Positions 53,877 through 62,187 of a stretch of 64,000 bases of DNA are shown here, piece by piece. Under the pieces are notes generated by a model that did no database searches, was not told the origin of the DNA, and saw only the letters and a program-made list of their open reading frames with translations. Location of the stretch: positions 124,001-188,000 of the forward strand of contig JAJCZM010000044.1 of NCBI GenBank assembly GCA_029262375.1, read 5' to 3'. Both the position numbers and the translations under genes were made by a program. Every line of letters starts with the position of its first letter. Position 1 is the first letter of the stretch. The stretch is from Deltaproteobacteria bacterium (lineage in GTDB: Bacteria; Desulfobacterota; Binatia; UBA1149; SPBQ01).

Positions 53877-54752
53877 ATGGCACCCTGGTTTGAGATCTCG
53901 ATCCGACTCGATCCCGACGACGTGGACGTCGCAACGTCCACGCTGGCCGAACTCGGCCACAGCGGTAGCGAGGTGCGCGAGCCGGGCGGCGCCGACAGCG
54001 ATGCTACGCTCGTCGTACACGTCGATGTCAGTAGCGCCGACGCGGCCGCCGACGCCGCCCGGTCGATCGCTTCAGCAATAGCCTGCGCCCATGTCGCGGT
54101 AACCGGCGAGGTAGACGAAGCCGTTTGGACAACCAACTGGCAAAAGTTCTTTCCGCGCATGACGATCGGACGCCGCTTGGAAGTCATTCCTCCCTGGGAG
54201 GCACCTGAGGACGCCGCCGCTGGTCGCATCGCGGTGACCATCAATCCTGGGAACGCATTCGGAACCGGCCAACACGAAACGACTTCGTCGTGTCTAGAAC
54301 TGATCGACGAACTGCTGGCCCCCGGCGATACGGTGGCCGACATCGGCTGCGGAACCGGCGTACTGGCGATCGCGTCGGTCATCCTCGGCGCCAGTCATGC
54401 CGTCGGCGTAGACAACGATCCAGATGCAGTGAATGCAGCCGAGGAGAACGCCGTCTCTAACAAGGTGAGCGAGAAAGTCAGTTGGCAACTGGGCCAAGGA
54501 CCGGCGCCCGCGCTGGAAGCCGCGGAAAGCCCCTATAGCCTGGTCGTTGCCAACATTTTCGCTGAGAAACTGATAGATATGGCGCACGGATTAACGTCAT
54601 GCGTCAAACCGGGTGGTCATCTGGTGCTGTCTGGAATTGAGTCGGTAAGGTCGCCTCTGGTAGAAGATGCCTTCTCACGGCTTGGTTGGCGCACCGACCG
54701 ACGCCTAGTCCGCGGTGAGTGGACCACGTTGGCACTCGCACGCGTAGACTGA
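53877..54752 (+). CDS. prmA: PrmA, ribosomal protein L11 methyltransferase
   Basis: 291 residues. SAM-dependent trimethylation of ribosomal protein L11. The N-terminal ferredoxin-like domain recognises L11; the linker and catalytic part have WKFFPR-like TNWQKFFPRM, the PrmA signature NAFGTGQHETT, motif I DIGCGTGVLAIA and VVANIFAEKL. ATG start with AAGGA about ten bases upstream. Followed by rsmE (38 bp), a frequent pairing in bacteria. Confidence 0.95.
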   Translation: MAPWFEISIRLDPDDVDVATSTLAELGHSGSEVREPGGADSDATLVVHVDVSSADAAADAARSIASAIACAHVAVTGEVDEAVWTTNWQKFFPRMTIGRRLEVIPPWEAPEDAAAGRIAVTINPGNAFGTGQHETTSSCLELIDELLAPGDTVADIGCGTGVLAIASVILGASHAVGVDNDPDAVNAAEENAVSNKVSEKVSWQLGQGPAPALEAAESPYSLVVANIFAEKLIDMAHGLTSCVKPGGHLVLSGIESVRSPLVEDAFSRLGWRTDRRLVRGEWTTLALARVD

Positions 54753-54790
54753 CGACCGGTACGGCCGGACCCCCAAGAGAGCAATCGAGT

Positions 54791-55621
54791 ATGGAACGAA
54801 GCAAAGGCACGGCACGCATGCTCAGCACGGCTGAAACAGCGGCGCTTCCGAAAGTTCGCTTCTATGTAGAAGCCGACAAGCTTGGCGAAGATCGCGCGAT
54901 CATCACCGGCTCGGCGTATCACCACCTAAAGAATGTGCGCCGGCTGGTCCCGGGCGACGAACTACTCGTCTTCGACGGTGCCGGCCGCGAGTGCGTGGGC
55001 GTCCTCGAAACGTTCCAGGCAGACACCGCCGTCGTTCGCATTCTCTCGGATACCGACAAGACCACCGAGTCTGCGCTGGAACTCACGCTCGCGCCTTGCC
55101 TGGCAAAGGGCAAGAAGATCGACCTCGTCGTCGAGAAAGCGATTGAGATCGGCGTAGATCGAATCGCTGTGGTGACATCCAAGCGAAGCATCGGCAGGAT
55201 GAGCGCGGATGCAGCGCTCGATCGCGTCGAGCGCTGGCGGCGCATCGCCGTCGCGGCAAGCGAACAATCCGGCCGCACGGCCATGCCGGTCGTCGAACGC
55301 ATTCGCCCGATCGAAGAGTTCGTCATCAACAAACCGGACGACACGCTCGGCCTTGTGTTCACGGCGGGTGCGGACCCCGATCCGCCGGCGACGCTGCGAC
55401 AACGATACCCACATACCAACAAAGTCATCTGCATCATCGGCCCCGAAGGCGGACTGACTCCCGAAGAAATCACATTGTGCCGCGAGCACGGCTTTCACGA
55501 CGTCGGACTCGGACCGCGCACGCTGCGTACCGAAACGGCATCGATCGTTGCCGCGGCGATCTGCCAGCATCTGTGGGGAGATCTCGCACGCAGACCGCCG
55601 AAGCCGACCTACATCCCGTGA
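54791..55621 (+). CDS. rsmE: RsmE, 16S rRNA m3U1498 methyltransferase
   Basis: About 276 residues. SPOUT methyltransferase with an N-terminal PUA-like domain (HHLKNVRRLVPGDELLVFDG) and the knot motifs IIGPEGGLTPEEI and LGPRTLRTETA. The frame is open to 54719 inside prmA; ATG 54791 has AAGAGAG nine bases upstream, and the ATG at 54821 is an alternative. Its TGA overlaps the gshB GTG. Confidence 0.94.
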   Translation: MERSKGTARMLSTAETAALPKVRFYVEADKLGEDRAIITGSAYHHLKNVRRLVPGDELLVFDGAGRECVGVLETFQADTAVVRILSDTDKTTESALELTLAPCLAKGKKIDLVVEKAIEIGVDRIAVVTSKRSIGRMSADAALDRVERWRRIAVAASEQSGRTAMPVVERIRPIEEFVINKPDDTLGLVFTAGADPDPPATLRQRYPHTNKVICIIGPEGGLTPEEITLCREHGFHDVGLGPRTLRTETASIVAAAICQHLWGDLARRPPKPTYIP

Positions 55622-56574
55622 AGTTTCTCTACGTCATGGATCCCATCGATGGGATCGACATCACGAAAGACAGCACCTTCGTCTTCCTGGCTGAGTCTCA
55701 GTCTCGCGGCCACGAGAACTACTACTGCGGCATCGGCGACCTCGTCGCCGGCGGCGACGGCCTCTCGGCGAACGCATGCACCGTCGAGGTCAACCATACG
55801 CAAGGTAGCCATTGGTCGTTCGGCGAGCGCGCCGTGCGCAACTGCAACGACTTCGATTGCGTCTTCATGCGCAAGGATCCGCCCTTCGATTCCGACTTCT
55901 TCTTCGCGACGCATCTGCTGAGCTTGGTTGACGACCGCAAGGTGTTCATGTTCAACCGCCCGGCTGCATTGCGCGAAGTCAGCGAGAAGATGTTCATCAT
56001 GCGCTACCCGGATCTGATCGCGCCTACGATCGTGACTTCCGAGTCGGCGCGCGCCTTGGCCTTCTGCGACGAGGTCGGCGGTGACATCGTCGTCAAACCG
56101 CTCGACGGATGCGGCGGCGCCGGAATCTTCCGCGTGCGACACGGCGATCTCAACAACCGTTCGATTCTCGAGACCATCACAGAAAACGGGCGCCATCAGA
56201 TCATGGCGCAGAAGTTCCTACCGGCGTCGCGCCAGGGCGACATGCGACTCATCGTCATCGATGGTGAAGCGGCAGGCGCGATGGCCCGCGTTCCGCGCAG
56301 CGACGATCTGCGCGGCAACATTCACGTCGGCGGTAGCTGTATCGCGGCCACAATAGGCGACCGCGAACGTGAGATCGTCGCTGCCGTTGCGCCGGCACTC
56401 GACGAGCTCGGTATCTATTTTGCCGGGCTCGACATCATCGGCGACTGCCTCACCGAAGTGAACGTAACGAGCCCGACCGGCGTTCAAGAGATCAATTCTC
56501 TGTCGGGCGTAAAGCTCGAAGCCGACGTGATCGACATGGTCGAGCGCAAGGTCGCTGCGCTCCCTGATCGCTGA
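55618..56574 (+). CDS. gshB: Glutathione synthetase
   Basis: 318 residues (E. coli 316). ATP-grasp ligase joining gamma-glutamylcysteine and glycine. MKFLYVMDPID at the start, MRKDPPFD, RPAALREVSEKM, the ATP-grasp loop VVKPLDGCGGAGIFR, and NVTSPTGVQEIN near the end. GTG start overlaps the rsmE stop (GTGA). Its presence shows a glutathione-based thiol system, relevant to the GST-kappa-like gene at 11910. No gshA is seen nearby. Confidence 0.96.
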   Translation: MKFLYVMDPIDGIDITKDSTFVFLAESQSRGHENYYCGIGDLVAGGDGLSANACTVEVNHTQGSHWSFGERAVRNCNDFDCVFMRKDPPFDSDFFFATHLLSLVDDRKVFMFNRPAALREVSEKMFIMRYPDLIAPTIVTSESARALAFCDEVGGDIVVKPLDGCGGAGIFRVRHGDLNNRSILETITENGRHQIMAQKFLPASRQGDMRLIVIDGEAAGAMARVPRSDDLRGNIHVGGSCIAATIGDREREIVAAVAPALDELGIYFAGLDIIGDCLTEVNVTSPTGVQEINSLSGVKLEADVIDMVERKVAALPDR

Positions 56575-56635
56575 GCTATTGTCGCGCGCCGCGTGCGCCT
56601 TGGCATAAGGCGAGCCGGCACTGAGCGTCTCTCCC

Positions 56636-57490
56636 GTGATTGCCCGCAAACTAGGATATTTCCGAGCCCTCGGCGTCTTCGGCGTCTTGGCCGTCGTCTC
56701 CGTCTTGGCCGTCTTTACGTGGTGGCTCACGTTGGTTCCGTCTAACGATCGTGACTGGCTCATCGACGTCGCCGAACAGCCGTCGGCCGTGATCGACGGC
56801 GACCGGCTGACCGTGCACAACGTACGCAACTTCCGCTATCGCTCAGAGACCGACTACGCCCCCGCGTGGGAAACCCGCAGCTATGATCTGGCGGACCTGC
56901 ACGGTATCGACCTGTACCTGGTCTACTGGGGACCAACGCTCATCGCGCACATGCTACTGAGTTGGGAATTCGAAGACGACGAAGGCAATCGCGACCACCT
57001 AGCGATCTCGATCGAAACCCGCAAAGAAAAAGGTGAATCCTATTCTGCTCTGCTCGGCTTCTTTCGCCAGTACGAGCTCTACTATGTCGTCGCCGACGAA
57101 CGTGACGTCATAGGACTGCGTACCAACCATCGCGACGAACAGGTCTACCTGTACCCCCTCACCGCCTCGCGCGAAACGGCGCGCGCCGTGCTGCTCGACT
57201 ACTTTGCGGCCATCAACGGCCTCGTCAAGCAGCCTCGCTGGTACAATGCGATGACCCACAACTGCACGACAGCCGCTCGAAAGCACTCGATCGCCGTGGC
57301 AGGCAAATCCGCTTGGGATTGGCGTTTTCTCTTAAACGGCAGCATCGACGAACTGGCTTACGAACGCGGCACGGTCGATACGACGTTGCCGTTCGACGAA
57401 TTTCGCCGACGCAGCAATATTACCGAGCGCTCGAAGGCAGCCCCTCTCGGGCCCGAGTACTCCGATGTCATCCGAAACGGTCTCCCCTAA
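56636..57490 (+). CDS. Membrane-anchored DUF4105 (Lnb N-terminal domain) protein
   Basis: 284 residues. One N-terminal membrane helix (residues 10-32), rest periplasmic. Conserved DUF4105 features: VHNVRNFRYRSETDY, LLSWEFEDDEGNRDHLAISIETRKE, and the cysteine motif in MTHNCTTAARKHS, the presumed catalytic Cys. The domain is the N-terminal half of Lnb, which transfers acyl chains on lipoproteins; in Lnb itself a second membrane domain follows, missing here. GTG start, 61 bp after gshB. The last 26 bp overlap the next lipoprotein lipase gene, so a joint action on lipids or lipoproteins is plausible but unproven. Confidence 0.82.
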   Translation: MIARKLGYFRALGVFGVLAVVSVLAVFTWWLTLVPSNDRDWLIDVAEQPSAVIDGDRLTVHNVRNFRYRSETDYAPAWETRSYDLADLHGIDLYLVYWGPTLIAHMLLSWEFEDDEGNRDHLAISIETRKEKGESYSALLGFFRQYELYYVVADERDVIGLRTNHRDEQVYLYPLTASRETARAVLLDYFAAINGLVKQPRWYNAMTHNCTTAARKHSIAVAGKSAWDWRFLLNGSIDELAYERGTVDTTLPFDEFRRRSNITERSKAAPLGPEYSDVIRNGLP

Positions 57491-59447
57491 CGTCATTTGC
57501 ACGCGCGCCGCCGCCACGCTGTTGCGCACGCGCGCCACGGCCGCGCTGTTGGCGATCGTGCTTGCATCGACGTCGGCCTGCTTCGCTCCCGTCTCGGTCA
57601 AGCGCATCGATCCCGAGACGGCGTACCGCGACCTGCGTGAGAACACGCTGTCCAACGGAAGGATCAGCAATGCGTCGCGCAACACCCTGCGCCGCTACGA
57701 CTTGCTGGCCCTGTACCAAGACGACCCCGCCGGCGGGATCGCGCAACTGCGCGAACTCACACTGCGCTCGAAGCCGACGAAGGAGCAGCTCGCGACACTC
57801 GGTGAAACGTCGTTCGAACATGCAATGGCCAGCGGCGATGACGCCTACTTTCGTGCCGCCGTGCTCTACGCGTACGCGCTGCTGTTTCCCGACAACCCGA
57901 ACGACGCGCTCGACCCCACCGACCCCGGCGTTCGCATTGCATTGGATCTCTACAACTCGGCGCTCGTGCGCGGCTTCATCGCAGCCGACGGTCGCAGAGT
58001 CACACTTGCAAGCGGCGAGTACCGGCTTCCGTTCGGAACACTTCACGTCACGTTCGACGAGCAAACAACGCTGTGGTCGAACAGTCAGTTGGTCGACTTC
58101 ATTCCTGCAACCGAAATTGGTGTGACCGGCCTGCGTAATCGCTATCGACATTGGGGTATCGGTGCCGCGCTGGCAGCGCGCGCCGAGTATCGCGAAGATG
58201 TGAACGACGACGATGTGGACGATGTGGACCATGTCGAGATGGAAACCGATTACGTTCCACGCAATTCACGGATATCGGTAACCGCTCTGCTGAGACTCGA
58301 CGATGCCTCGAAACAGCTGGTCACCGACTCGATCACCGCAACGCTCGAGCTGCATACCCCGACCGACCCGGAGACGGTTGAGATAAACGGCTACCGCATT
58401 CCGCTGGAAGCCGAACCGACGGCGGCTCTTGCCGTGACGTTGGCCGAGACGCAGCCTTGGCGACGCGAGATTCGTCGCTTCATGGGCGCGGTGCTCAGTG
58501 CAAACGACACCGACGTACGCCTCGGCGCGCTCAATCCCCCGCGACCGGACCGCATCCCCGTCATCTTCGTGCACGGTACCAACTCGAGCTCCGCACGCTG
58601 GGCCAACATGGTCAACGACCTACTGGCCGACAAGACGATTCGCGACCGCTTCGAGTTCTATTTCTTCGCGTACGACAGCGGCAATCCGATCGCCTACTCG
58701 GGCATGCAACTACGCGAAGAGCTCGACGGATTGCACGCAACGCTCGAGCGCAAAGGCGTCGGCGACTGTGTCGATCACATGGTGATCATCGGTCATAGCC
58801 AAGGCGGCTTGCTCACGAAGCTGACGATCACCGACAGCGGCAACACGATGTGGAACACTGTGAGCGAGAAGCCATTCGAGCGGGTGAAGATATCATCTCG
58901 CAACCGCGACCTCGTACGTCGCGCACTTTTTTTCGAGGCCAGGCCGTACATCGACCGAGCCGTCTTCATCGCGACGCCGCACCACGGAAGCTATCTGGCC
59001 GGATCCAACTTCGCGCGCCGCATTGCCCAATGGATGGTGGCGATCCCCGCCGAAATGGCTTCGCTCAGCGCCGACCTATTGCAGCTACGCGAAGATCGCG
59101 ACGTGTACTTGGAAGGTGAACGGCCGGCGACGAGCATCGACAACATGTCGCCTGGAAGTCGCGCGATAAAAGCCATGGCGAAGTTGAAGATCCACGAGCG
59201 CGTCACCACGCACTCGATCATCGCTGTGAGTGAAATGGGGCCGCTCGAGGAAGCTCGCGACGGCGTGGTCACCTACACGAGCGCGCACATCGACGGCGTC
59301 GAGTCGGAGTTGGTCGTAAAGTCGGGCCACTCGACGCAAGACAACCCGCACACGATCAACGAAGTGCAACGAATCCTACAGATTCATGCCGCAGCAACGG
59401 CCTGCGGCGTGCACGGCGGCTTCAAGGAAATGCGCCTCGGCTTCTGA
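57465..59447 (+). CDS. Alpha/beta-hydrolase lipoprotein (lipase/esterase-like)
   Basis: 660 residues. Signal peptide with lipobox TSAC (lipidated Cys39). Residues 40-360 are an uncharacterised alpha/beta region with an acidic stretch (VNDDDVDDVD). The C-terminal alpha/beta-hydrolase domain has the oxyanion segment VIFVHGTNSSS, the nucleophile elbow GHSQGG (Ser445), FIATPHHGSYLAGS, and the catalytic His622 in KSGHSTQDNPH. This resembles the PGAP1-like/lipase class. Envelope lipid or ester hydrolysis is likely; substrate unknown. The ATG lies inside the DUF4105 gene (26-bp overlap). A structured leader and tRNA-Phe follow. Confidence 0.83.
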   Translation: MSSETVSPNVICTRAAATLLRTRATAALLAIVLASTSACFAPVSVKRIDPETAYRDLRENTLSNGRISNASRNTLRRYDLLALYQDDPAGGIAQLRELTLRSKPTKEQLATLGETSFEHAMASGDDAYFRAAVLYAYALLFPDNPNDALDPTDPGVRIALDLYNSALVRGFIAADGRRVTLASGEYRLPFGTLHVTFDEQTTLWSNSQLVDFIPATEIGVTGLRNRYRHWGIGAALAARAEYREDVNDDDVDDVDHVEMETDYVPRNSRISVTALLRLDDASKQLVTDSITATLELHTPTDPETVEINGYRIPLEAEPTAALAVTLAETQPWRREIRRFMGAVLSANDTDVRLGALNPPRPDRIPVIFVHGTNSSSARWANMVNDLLADKTIRDRFEFYFFAYDSGNPIAYSGMQLREELDGLHATLERKGVGDCVDHMVIIGHSQGGLLTKLTITDSGNTMWNTVSEKPFERVKISSRNRDLVRRALFFEARPYIDRAVFIATPHHGSYLAGSNFARRIAQWMVAIPAEMASLSADLLQLREDRDVYLEGERPATSIDNMSPGSRAIKAMAKLKIHERVTTHSIIAVSEMGPLEEARDGVVTYTSAHIDGVESELVVKSGHSTQDNPHTINEVQRILQIHAAATACGVHGGFKEMRLGF

Positions 59448-59462
59448 GCCCAACGGCCCAAC

Positions 59463-59491
59463 TTGACCGCCCATCGGGGCGACGCTACACC
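59463..59491 (+). promoter_or_regulatory. Possible promoter of tRNA-Phe
   Basis: -35 TTGACC (59463-59468), 17-base spacer, -10 TACACC (59486-59491). Transcription would start near 59498, at the base of the hairpin that precedes the tRNA. Confidence 0.45.
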
Positions 59492-59496
59492 ATGCA

Positions 59497-59536
59497 GACC
59501 GGCCGGAACGTACCTCGTTCCTACCAACGGCCGGTC
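59497..59536 (+). other. Nested hairpin in the tRNA-Phe leader
   Basis: GACCGGCC (59497-59504) pairs with GGCCGGTC (59529-59536); inside, GGAACG pairs with CGTTCC around the loop TACCT. It lies between the lipase gene and tRNA-Phe. It may end the lipase transcript or serve as a processing structure; there is no U tract. Confidence 0.55.
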
Positions 59537-59552
59537 GTCTCGCACGATGCGT

Positions 59553-59628
59553 GCCCAGGTAGCTCAGTTGGTAGAGCAGTGGACTGAAAATCCACGTGTC
59601 GGTGGTTCGATTCCGCCCCTGGGCACCA
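59553..59628 (+). tRNA. tRNA-Phe (GAA)
   Basis: 76 nt with encoded CCA. Acceptor stem GCCCAGG/CCTGGGC, D-arm AGCTCAGTTGGTAGAGC, anticodon loop CTGAAAA (GAA), T-arm with GGTTCGATTCC. It is intact and marks the insertion point of an integrative element whose integrase lies directly downstream on the opposite strand. Confidence 0.97.
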
Positions 59629-60766
59629 CGACACCCGAAGTTTCCAGGGATGTCGCACTCTCCGCCGATTCATCTGGTCCAGCGAATCCAGCTTCAGCGA
59701 CGTAGTCTGCTGCAATAGTGCTGCAGTCAGTGAGACCGATCGCGCCGCCTAGCCGACGTGCAAGGTCCGATACAGAGAGTCTGCCGTACACGCGCTCAAC
59801 CATGCGCGTATCGCTATGGCCCATGAGCGGCGCCAGAAGGTCCGGAGTCGCGCCGGCGGCGTGCAGCCACGTGGCGAAGGTTCGCCGTAGGTCATTCGGT
59901 GAGCACGGATCAATATCCGCCCTTTGGCACGCCTCGCGAAGATCTCGCCGCGCATTGGACCACGGACGAAAGAGAGCTCCTTGTGAACCTTCGGCGTAGC
60001 GCATCGCATACGCAGCCAGTGTTCGCTGCTCCGGACTGACGAGAGGCACCAGTCGTCTGCGACCGGGGCGTTTCGTGCCTCGTATACGAACCCTGCCTGC
60101 ATCAAGATCGACGTCTTCGCAACGAGCTCGTTCCGTCTCCCTCCAGCAGGCTGAAGTCGCCACGATAAACGCAACCCTAGCGGCTCGATCTGCAGTTAGC
60201 TCCGCTAGAAGCAACTGCAACTCATGTTGCGTCAACCAGCGGGTCCTCGGCTTATACTCAGGAGCAAAACCAATCGGGCACACTTCCGCTGGGTCGCCAC
60301 GCCACAGTCCCGCACGGCGCGCGCGTTTCAGAGCGGCGCGAAGCGCCACAAGTTCCTTGCTGATAGTGTTCTCGCTTACCCCTTCGCGCCGCCGCTCAGA
60401 CACGTAGTTGTCAGCATCACGAGCGCGCAGCGCTGTTAGACTCAGCGGCACATATTGACCACTGCTACTTGTCTCGAGCAGACGGATAAGATGTCCGGCC
60501 TTTGTCTTGTAGAAACTCAGCGTCTCAGGGCTTCGCTTGCCAGCTCGGACCAATTCCTCGCAATCGACGAGCAATAATCCAATTGCATCGCTCAACGTCG
60601 CTTTCGCCGCGCGCGCGTAATCGGGATCGGCGGCTTCGCGCTCCCAGTTGCGCGCGAGCGTTTCCGCGGCTTTCTTATCGTGGCACCTAGTGCTTCGCTG
60701 TATTCTGGCGCCAGCCGCGTCGTAGAACTGCGAGTACCAGATGCGCCCGCGCTTAAAGAGTCGCAC
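59564..60766 (-). CDS. Tyrosine recombinase/integrase reading into tRNA-Phe
   Basis: About 400 residues from GTG 60766, which has AGGAGG ten bases upstream. N-terminal arm-binding domain (LFKRGRIWYSQFYDAAG), core-binding helices, and catalytic domain with Arg209 (ACWRETE), Lys232, NDLRR (Asn in place of His, then Arg294), His317 (MGHSD) and the nucleophile Tyr327 (RVYGRL). The Asn replacement occurs in a known subset of integrases. The last ~21 residues are encoded by the antisense strand of tRNA-Phe (59564-59628). The open frame to 60889 overlaps the HTH gene and is not needed. Catalyses integration and excision. Confidence 0.85.
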   Translation of the reverse strand: MRLFKRGRIWYSQFYDAAGARIQRSTRCHDKKAAETLARNWEREAADPDYARAAKATLSDAIGLLLVDCEELVRAGKRSPETLSFYKTKAGHLIRLLETSSSGQYVPLSLTALRARDADNYVSERRREGVSENTISKELVALRAALKRARRAGLWRGDPAEVCPIGFAPEYKPRTRWLTQHELQLLLAELTADRAARVAFIVATSACWRETERARCEDVDLDAGRVRIRGTKRPGRRRLVPLVSPEQRTLAAYAMRYAEGSQGALFRPWSNARRDLREACQRADIDPCSPNDLRRTFATWLHAAGATPDLLAPLMGHSDTRMVERVYGRLSVSDLARRLGGAIGLTDCSTIAADYVAEAGFAGPDESAESATSLETSGVVVPRGGIEPPTRGFSVHCSTN

Positions 60767-60957
60767 GATCGAAATACCTCCTCTGCATAGCGCTCCCAGA
60801 CATATGCCGGCACGCGGAGCAGTCCTCTCATGCCGGGCAGACGAGCAGCGGCACGTCGTAAGTGAACGTACGCCGTCGACCGCGAGCAACCCAGAGCGCG
60901 CTCCACGTCTGCAGCGGAGACGAATATCGTCAGCGGCACTACCCGAGTTCGCGACAT
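60592..60957 (-). CDS. HTH DNA-binding protein overlapping integrase out of frame
   Basis: 121 residues. N-terminal part is a MerR/excisionase-type helix-turn-helix (VSAADVERALGCSRSTAYVHL, LPGMRGLLRVPAYVWERY). The C-terminal half (from about residue 64) shares 175 bp with the integrase N-terminus in another frame and is basic (ATIRKPRKRSRATGSA, ending RARRKRR). Likely an excisionase or control protein of the element. It follows the RepA-like gene by 6 bp. ATG start without a clear ribosome site. The real C-terminus could be shorter only if a frameshift exists; none is evident. Confidence 0.6.
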   Translation of the reverse strand: MSRTRVVPLTIFVSAADVERALGCSRSTAYVHLRRAAARLPGMRGLLRVPAYVWERYAEEVFRSCDSLSAGASGTRSSTTRLAPEYSEALGATIRKPRKRSRATGSAKPPIPITRARRKRR

Positions 60958-60963
60958 AGTTCG

Positions 60964-62187
60964 CTACCTGTCGTCTCGCGGCATCGCGCCGCTGCTGCTC
61001 TCTACATCACACAGTTGCGCACTCTGCTCAATATGCTCACCCTGCTCGACGGTTGGGCTCTGGGCAGGTTCGATCATCGCGCTCAAATGGACGTAACGTC
61101 CATGCTCTGGCCTCTTTACCTCGCCAGCAGCGACGAGCTGCTCGAGAGCACGGCGCACGGTGCCGCCGGTGTGGCCGGCCTCCTCTGCCGTCCGAATCAG
61201 GTCACCTTGAGTAGACCCAGCCGGCCCCTCCGATCGAAGCAGCCGACCGATCCACTCCGCAGCTCGATCGGTCTTGGTTACAGGCTGGCGGCTAGCAGTC
61301 TCCAGAATCTCATAGGTCTCGGTTGCCGGAACGCGACGTAGTACAAGGTCCTGGCGCTGAGTGAAGCGAGACTTCTCGATCTTTACGACAATCGACTCTG
61401 CAGACTGTCTATCCGCTTCAACATTGACGACGATATCAGCACCCGCAGCACGCGCAGACGCCCCTCTAGCGCGGAATACTCCATGCTCAGTTAACCCAGA
61501 ACTTTTCCCCATGTGATGGATTGCAAGCACTGCAACGTTGGTACTTCGAGCTAGCTCTCGAAGCGCCGTCATCTGCACACCAGCCTCAGAGTTATCGTTC
61601 TCGTTCTCGGATGGCATCGCACACGACAATGTATCGAGCACGATAAGCCCAAACTGCTCTCCGGATACGACAGCTTCAGCCCGCCGCATATCGAATCGCA
61701 CACACTCCGGCCAAAACGCGAGGTTCTCAGGCCTGGCACCTCCCGTGATTCGGTTGATCTTTGCAAACCGCACGGCCTGCGGTGTTTCGAGATCGACCGC
61801 AAGGACTCGAATCGGCTCGCGCGGCGTCTGCCCCCAAACGGATTCGCCACGGACGAGCTGCAGCGCAAGATTGTATGCCAAGGTGCTCTTTCCGACTCCG
61901 GGAGTTCCCGACAGCAGGGTCACAGCCCCACGAATAACGAACGGCTCCCAAAGCGCGATAGCATCGATGGATTCCGGCTCCTCCAGCTGATTCGCCCAAA
62001 CGATTGGGACGCCATGCAATTGCTCGGGGGGACCAGGTAGCTCGTCCCCGCGATTCTGAGCAAGCCGAGCAGCGTTGGCACTTCCTGCGTACCGACCTGC
62101 CAGGTCTGACTTCCGTGGACTGGCCCACCCCTCGAAGTCGATCCGGTCATAGGCCTCCGACACTTGGTTCATATCGTTGCTGTTCAC
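60964..62187 (-). CDS. RepA-like AAA/RecA-fold ATPase of a mobile element
   Basis: 407 residues. RecA-like core with Walker A GTPGVGKST (residues 94-102), Walker B LIVLDTLSCAMP, a sensor-like VLAIHHMGKSSG and ADIVVNVEADR. This is the AAA_25/RepA replicative helicase class of phages and plasmids. The C-terminal ~110 residues (WIGRLLRSEGPAGSTQGDLI, VRRALEQLVAAGEVKRP) form a winged helix for DNA binding. GTG start overlaps the upstream gene stop (GTGA). With the zinc-finger protein it forms the element's replication module. Confidence 0.8.
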   Translation of the reverse strand: MNSNDMNQVSEAYDRIDFEGWASPRKSDLAGRYAGSANAARLAQNRGDELPGPPEQLHGVPIVWANQLEEPESIDAIALWEPFVIRGAVTLLSGTPGVGKSTLAYNLALQLVRGESVWGQTPREPIRVLAVDLETPQAVRFAKINRITGGARPENLAFWPECVRFDMRRAEAVVSGEQFGLIVLDTLSCAMPSENENDNSEAGVQMTALRELARSTNVAVLAIHHMGKSSGLTEHGVFRARGASARAAGADIVVNVEADRQSAESIVVKIEKSRFTQRQDLVLRRVPATETYEILETASRQPVTKTDRAAEWIGRLLRSEGPAGSTQGDLIRTAEEAGHTGGTVRRALEQLVAAGEVKRPEHGRYVHLSAMIEPAQSPTVEQGEHIEQSAQLCDVESSSGAMPRDDR

